Shown piece by piece: positions 61,415-64,000 of a stretch of DNA of 64,000 nt. Origin of the DNA: JABDKJ01 sp964609215 (GTDB lineage: Bacteria > Bacteroidota > Bacteroidia > Flavobacteriales_D > JABDKJ01); NCBI GenBank assembly GCA_964609215.1, contig CAZSQZ010000013.1, positions 35,524 through 99,523 of the forward strand, written 5' to 3'. Both the position numbers and the translations under genes were made by a program. Positions within the stretch are counted from its first letter, which is position 1. Each line of letters begins with the position of its first letter. Below the pieces are notes generated by a model. That model ran no database searches and was not told the origin of the DNA. It saw only the letters and a list, made by a program, of their open reading frames with translations.

Positions 61415-63001
61415 ATGAGATATATTGCAATCATCCTTTTCAGTTTCTTAAGCCTTGGCAGCGCAGCTCAGGTAAATGATTATAATTCTTCAGTAGAAAA
61501 ATTTAAAGAATTCCTTTACAAACTCAACAAGTATTATGTGGACTCCGTTGATAATGAGCAAGCTACGGAAGATGCTATTAAAGGCATTCTCAATAATTTA
61601 GACCCGCATTCCATATATATTCCGGCAGATGAAGTTAGAGCAATGAATGAGCCGCTCAAAGGAAATTTTGAAGGAGTGGGTATTCAATTCAACATTTTGC
61701 AGGATACCATTTTTGTCATCACTCCTATTTCTGGAGGCCCTTCTGAAAAAGTAGGTATTATGGCTGGCGATAGAATTGTTGCTGTAGATGGAGAAAATGT
61801 CGCTGGAATTGAAATCACAAATAGAGATGTTCAAACCTATCTTAAAGGGCAAAAAGGAACTAAAGTTACCGTAGGTGTAAAAAGAGAAGGCAGCAAGGAG
61901 ATTCTGGATTTTGAAATTACCAGAGATAAAATTCCAATTTATTCTGTAGATGCCTGGTATATGGCAACACCAAATACAGGATACATAAAATTAAACAGGT
62001 TTGCTGCGACTACGAAAGAAGAAATGCAAATTGCATTTGATGATCTTAAAGCCCAGGGAATGAAAAATCTGGTTTTAGATCTAAAAGGAAATGGAGGTGG
62101 ATATTTAAGAACCGCCATTCAGCTTGCAGACGAATTCCTTTCAGAAGACAAGCTAGTGGTATTTACCGAAGGAAGAAACTATCCTAAAGACGAAACTTTC
62201 TCTACTAAAGAAGGAAACTTTGAAGAAGGAAAATTAGCCATTCTAATAGATGAAGGTTCTGCTTCGGCAAGTGAAATTGTAAGTGGCGCTGTTCAAGATT
62301 GGGATAGAGGAGTTGTGATTGGAAGAAGGTCATTTGGAAAAGGATTGGTTCAAAAACCTTTAGGTTTAGGAGATGGGTCAGCTGTAAGATTGACCACACA
62401 AAAATACTATACTCCTTCAGGCAGGTGTATTCAAAAGCCTTATGATGAAGGAAAAGAAGCTTATAGAAACGAAAGATTAGATCGTTTTGAAAGAGGAGAG
62501 CTCACTTCATTGGATAGCATTGACTTTCCAGATTCCTTAAAGTTCATGACCAAGAACAATAGAATCGTTTACGGTGGTGGAGGTATTTTACCAGACATAT
62601 TTGTGCCTTTAGATACCAATAATACCAGCGAATATTATTCTTCGGCTCTAAGAAAAGGATATATGAATACTTTCAGTCTAAAGTATGCGGATAAGCACAG
62701 ACAAGAACTGAAAGACAAATACGCATCAGATGATGACTACATCAACAACTTTAAGGTGGAAAAGATAATACCTGAATTTATTAAATACTGCAAAAAGCAA
62801 GGTCTGGAGTATGATGAAGAGGATTTCAAAAAATCTGAAATGTTTTTCAATGCCAGAATCAAAGCCTTAATTGGAAGAAGCATTTGGGATAGATCTACAT
62901 TCTATAAAGTAATTAACCCAATAATTCCAGCGTACCAAAAAGCTTTGCAAGTGATGAATGATGGCACCTTTAGAAGGTTGAACTTAGCACAAACAGAATG
63001 A
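61415..63001 (+). CDS. C-terminal processing (S41 family) peptidase
   Basis: 528 residues from ATG 61415, signal peptide RYIAIILFSFLSLGSAAQ. N-terminal helices with LDPHSIYIPADEVR, a PDZ domain (about 85-165: GVGIQFNILQDTIFVI, GGPSEKVGIMAGDRIVAVDG) and the S41 catalytic core: GGYLRTAIQLADEF, then DEGSASASEIVSGAVQDW with the Ser, and RRSFGKGLVQKP with the Lys. It should degrade or trim periplasmic proteins (Prc/CtpA role). The upstream region of 246 bases holds no other gene. Confidence 0.95.
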   Translation: MRYIAIILFSFLSLGSAAQVNDYNSSVEKFKEFLYKLNKYYVDSVDNEQATEDAIKGILNNLDPHSIYIPADEVRAMNEPLKGNFEGVGIQFNILQDTIFVITPISGGPSEKVGIMAGDRIVAVDGENVAGIEITNRDVQTYLKGQKGTKVTVGVKREGSKEILDFEITRDKIPIYSVDAWYMATPNTGYIKLNRFAATTKEEMQIAFDDLKAQGMKNLVLDLKGNGGGYLRTAIQLADEFLSEDKLVVFTEGRNYPKDETFSTKEGNFEEGKLAILIDEGSASASEIVSGAVQDWDRGVVIGRRSFGKGLVQKPLGLGDGSAVRLTTQKYYTPSGRCIQKPYDEGKEAYRNERLDRFERGELTSLDSIDFPDSLKFMTKNNRIVYGGGGILPDIFVPLDTNNTSEYYSSALRKGYMNTFSLKYADKHRQELKDKYASDDDYINNFKVEKIIPEFIKYCKKQGLEYDEEDFKKSEMFFNARIKALIGRSIWDRSTFYKVINPIIPAYQKALQVMNDGTFRRLNLAQTE

Positions 63002-63024
63002 TGGAATTAAAATTCTGTTAAGAT

Positions 63025-63055
63025 TTGTAACAAATTAGAGCTTTATATAGTTTTG
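63025..63055 (+). promoter_or_regulatory. Bacteroidota-type promoter of the DUF1573 gene
   Basis: TTG at 63025-63027, a 20-base spacer and TAGTTTTG at 63048-63055 match TTG-N19/20-TAnnTTTG perfectly. The start codon lies 17 bases later, giving a very short leader. Confidence 0.65.
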
Positions 63056-63072
63056 TAAACAAAATCAAAGAA

Positions 63073-63639
63073 ATGAAAGATTCAGTAAAATATGGAATAA
63101 TGGGATTATTGGCCGTAGCTCTTTTGGTTAGTGTCGGTTATAATTTCATGAATAAAGATAGTTCAAGCCCAAGCGGTAATGTAACTAAGATTCAGGATGG
63201 TGTGCCAAGCAGTAAAACCAATACAACTGCAAGCACTACAAATAATAATGCTGCAACTAACAACAATACTACTACTCCAGCTGCATCAACAGAAGGAACA
63301 TCTGCTGCATTACCAAAGACGAGTTTAAACTGGTCGAATATGGAGCATGATTTTGGTAGCATTCAGCAGGACACTGAAAATGAACATGTTTTTTCATTTA
63401 CCAATACAGGAAATGAGCCTTTAATCATTGAAAAAGCAAAAGGAAGTTGTGGGTGTACGGTTCCTGAATATCCTAAGGAACCAATTCCTCCAGGAGAATC
63501 AAGCGAAATAAGAGTGGTTTACAAACCTGGAAAGCAAAAGAACAATCAAACGAAGAAGGTAACCGTAACAGCAAATACAGATCCTGTTCAAACCGTTCTT
63601 ACCATAAAAGCAAATGTTGAAGTACCTGCTGGTATGTAA
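63073..63639 (+). CDS. DUF1573 domain membrane-anchored or exported protein
   Basis: 188 residues. The N-terminus (KYGIMGLLAVALLVSVGYNF) is a membrane anchor or signal. A low-complexity linker (about 35-80, Asn/Thr/Ala) precedes the DUF1573 domain (about 85-188: MEHDFGSIQQDTENEHVF, FTNTGNEPLIIEKAKGSCGC). The SCGCTVPEYPKEPIPPGES segment is the family hallmark, and RVVYKPGK follows. Function is unknown though such domains are common in Bacteroidota secreted proteins. Confidence 0.9.
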   Translation: MKDSVKYGIMGLLAVALLVSVGYNFMNKDSSSPSGNVTKIQDGVPSSKTNTTASTTNNNAATNNNTTTPAASTEGTSAALPKTSLNWSNMEHDFGSIQQDTENEHVFSFTNTGNEPLIIEKAKGSCGCTVPEYPKEPIPPGESSEIRVVYKPGKQKNNQTKKVTVTANTDPVQTVLTIKANVEVPAGM

Positions 63640-63663
63640 TAAAACAAATTGCTAAAGATAGTG

Positions 63664-63694
63664 AAGCCCGTTCCTTTTGGTTCGGGCTTTTTTT
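63664..63694 (+). terminator. Intrinsic terminator after the DUF1573 gene
   Basis: AAGCCCG (63664-63670) and CGGGCTT (63683-63689) form a stem, followed by a T run to 63694. Confidence 0.85.
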
Positions 63695-64000
63695 GTGTTT
63701 ATTGAGGATAAGGCAAGGCTTAATTAGAGATTTTCGGGTTGTGGTTTACAAACGGGTTTTACTTTTATACGGATGTTGTAAGCAATTTCGCAGATTCGAC
63801 CGACCGAAATCGATACCAAAATCAATCAATTTCTCCACCGCAAATTAATTTCTCTTGCTAACGAATCAGTATCTTTATGATAATCAAAGCCAAAATCTAT
63901 AAATTATAGGCATTGATTATCAACTACTTAGCGAACGTTAGTCAGAATTAAACCAAACCAGATAAAAAGAGTCTAAGCTGAAAAATAAATTAAGGAATGA
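63695..64000. other. Non-coding right edge
   Basis: I see no coding region in these 306 bases: stops are frequent and no family match is visible. It contains the 84-base imperfect hairpin described separately. Confidence 0.6.
63858..63941. repeat. Imperfect long hairpin, integron attC-like
   Basis: Outer arms CTAACG (63858-63863) and CGTTAG (63936-63941) flank 14- and 13-base unpaired stretches, then inner arms TGATAATCAAAGCC (63878-63891) and GGCATTGATTATCA (63909-63922) that pair in 13 of 14 positions, and a CTATAA/TTATAG tip. The right end GTTAGTC is one base from the GTTRRRY core of attC sites. Confidence 0.45.

Noticed and set aside
63025..63072. Leader of the DUF1573 gene as a riboswitch or attenuator
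   Set aside because: The predicted start site leaves too few bases for any structured leader.
63190..63310. Asn/Thr/Ala-rich repeat in the DUF1573 gene as a mobile or CRISPR-like repeat
   Set aside because: It is an in-frame low-complexity linker without regular units.

Overview
The window looks like a chromosomal segment of a low-GC member of the Bacteroidota, most likely a marine flavobacterium-like lineage. This rests on the many secreted proteins ending in type IX secretion (T9SS) sorting domains (two type A/B classes), families largely confined to this phylum (DUF4294, gliding-motility-type C-termini, GEVED domains), the near absence of Shine-Dalgarno sequences, and promoters of the TTG-N19/20-TAnnTTTG type. 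No tRNA, rRNA, CRISPR array or transposase gene was seen.

Layout. 1-4623: the tail of kdsC, a large secreted LRR/MopE/GEVED protein, and a lipoprotein fusing a haem-binding cytochrome c motif to a copper type II (PHM-like) monooxygenase. 4847-18350: a polymorphic-toxin locus. Two large secreted YD/Rhs proteins are followed by DUF4265 and small secreted genes, then by two orphan Rhs tips that repeat the 3' core of the main gene but end in different C-termini, each followed by its own small genes. A 13-base motif recurs after each module. 18412-22431: reverse-strand genes (T9SS protein, YjbQ, a secreted propeller-like protein, a secreted endonuclease I, purC). 22620-26306: small forward-strand genes (acyltransferase, two VOC proteins, Tim44-like, DUF2007, SRPBCC). 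26296-48606: a long reverse-strand block with guaB, three SurA/PpiC-like chaperones, a MoxR ATPase, gap, a GH16 glucanase, two large proteins with repeated putative carbohydrate-binding modules, accC, DUF4294 and a lamin-tail protein. 48834-59495: a CapD/FlaA1-like nucleotide-sugar enzyme, two SPOR-repeat envelope proteins, and a translationally coupled trio ending in a propeller-SpoIIE phosphatase. 59498-63639: a T9SS lysyl-endopeptidase-like protease, a C-terminal processing protease and a DUF1573 protein. The right edge (63695-64000) has no gene but contains an 84-base imperfect hairpin resembling an integron attC site.

Two things stand out. First, the Rhs tip array with a recurring boundary motif suggests a cassette-like store of alternative toxin ends. 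Second, the same 21-bp palindrome (TTAGTGT-N7-ACACTAA) overlaps the putative -7 element of both gap and the operon of repeated-module proteins that flank the GH16 gene, pointing to a shared, undescribed sugar-responsive operator. All functional statements come from reading motifs by eye; no database search was run.
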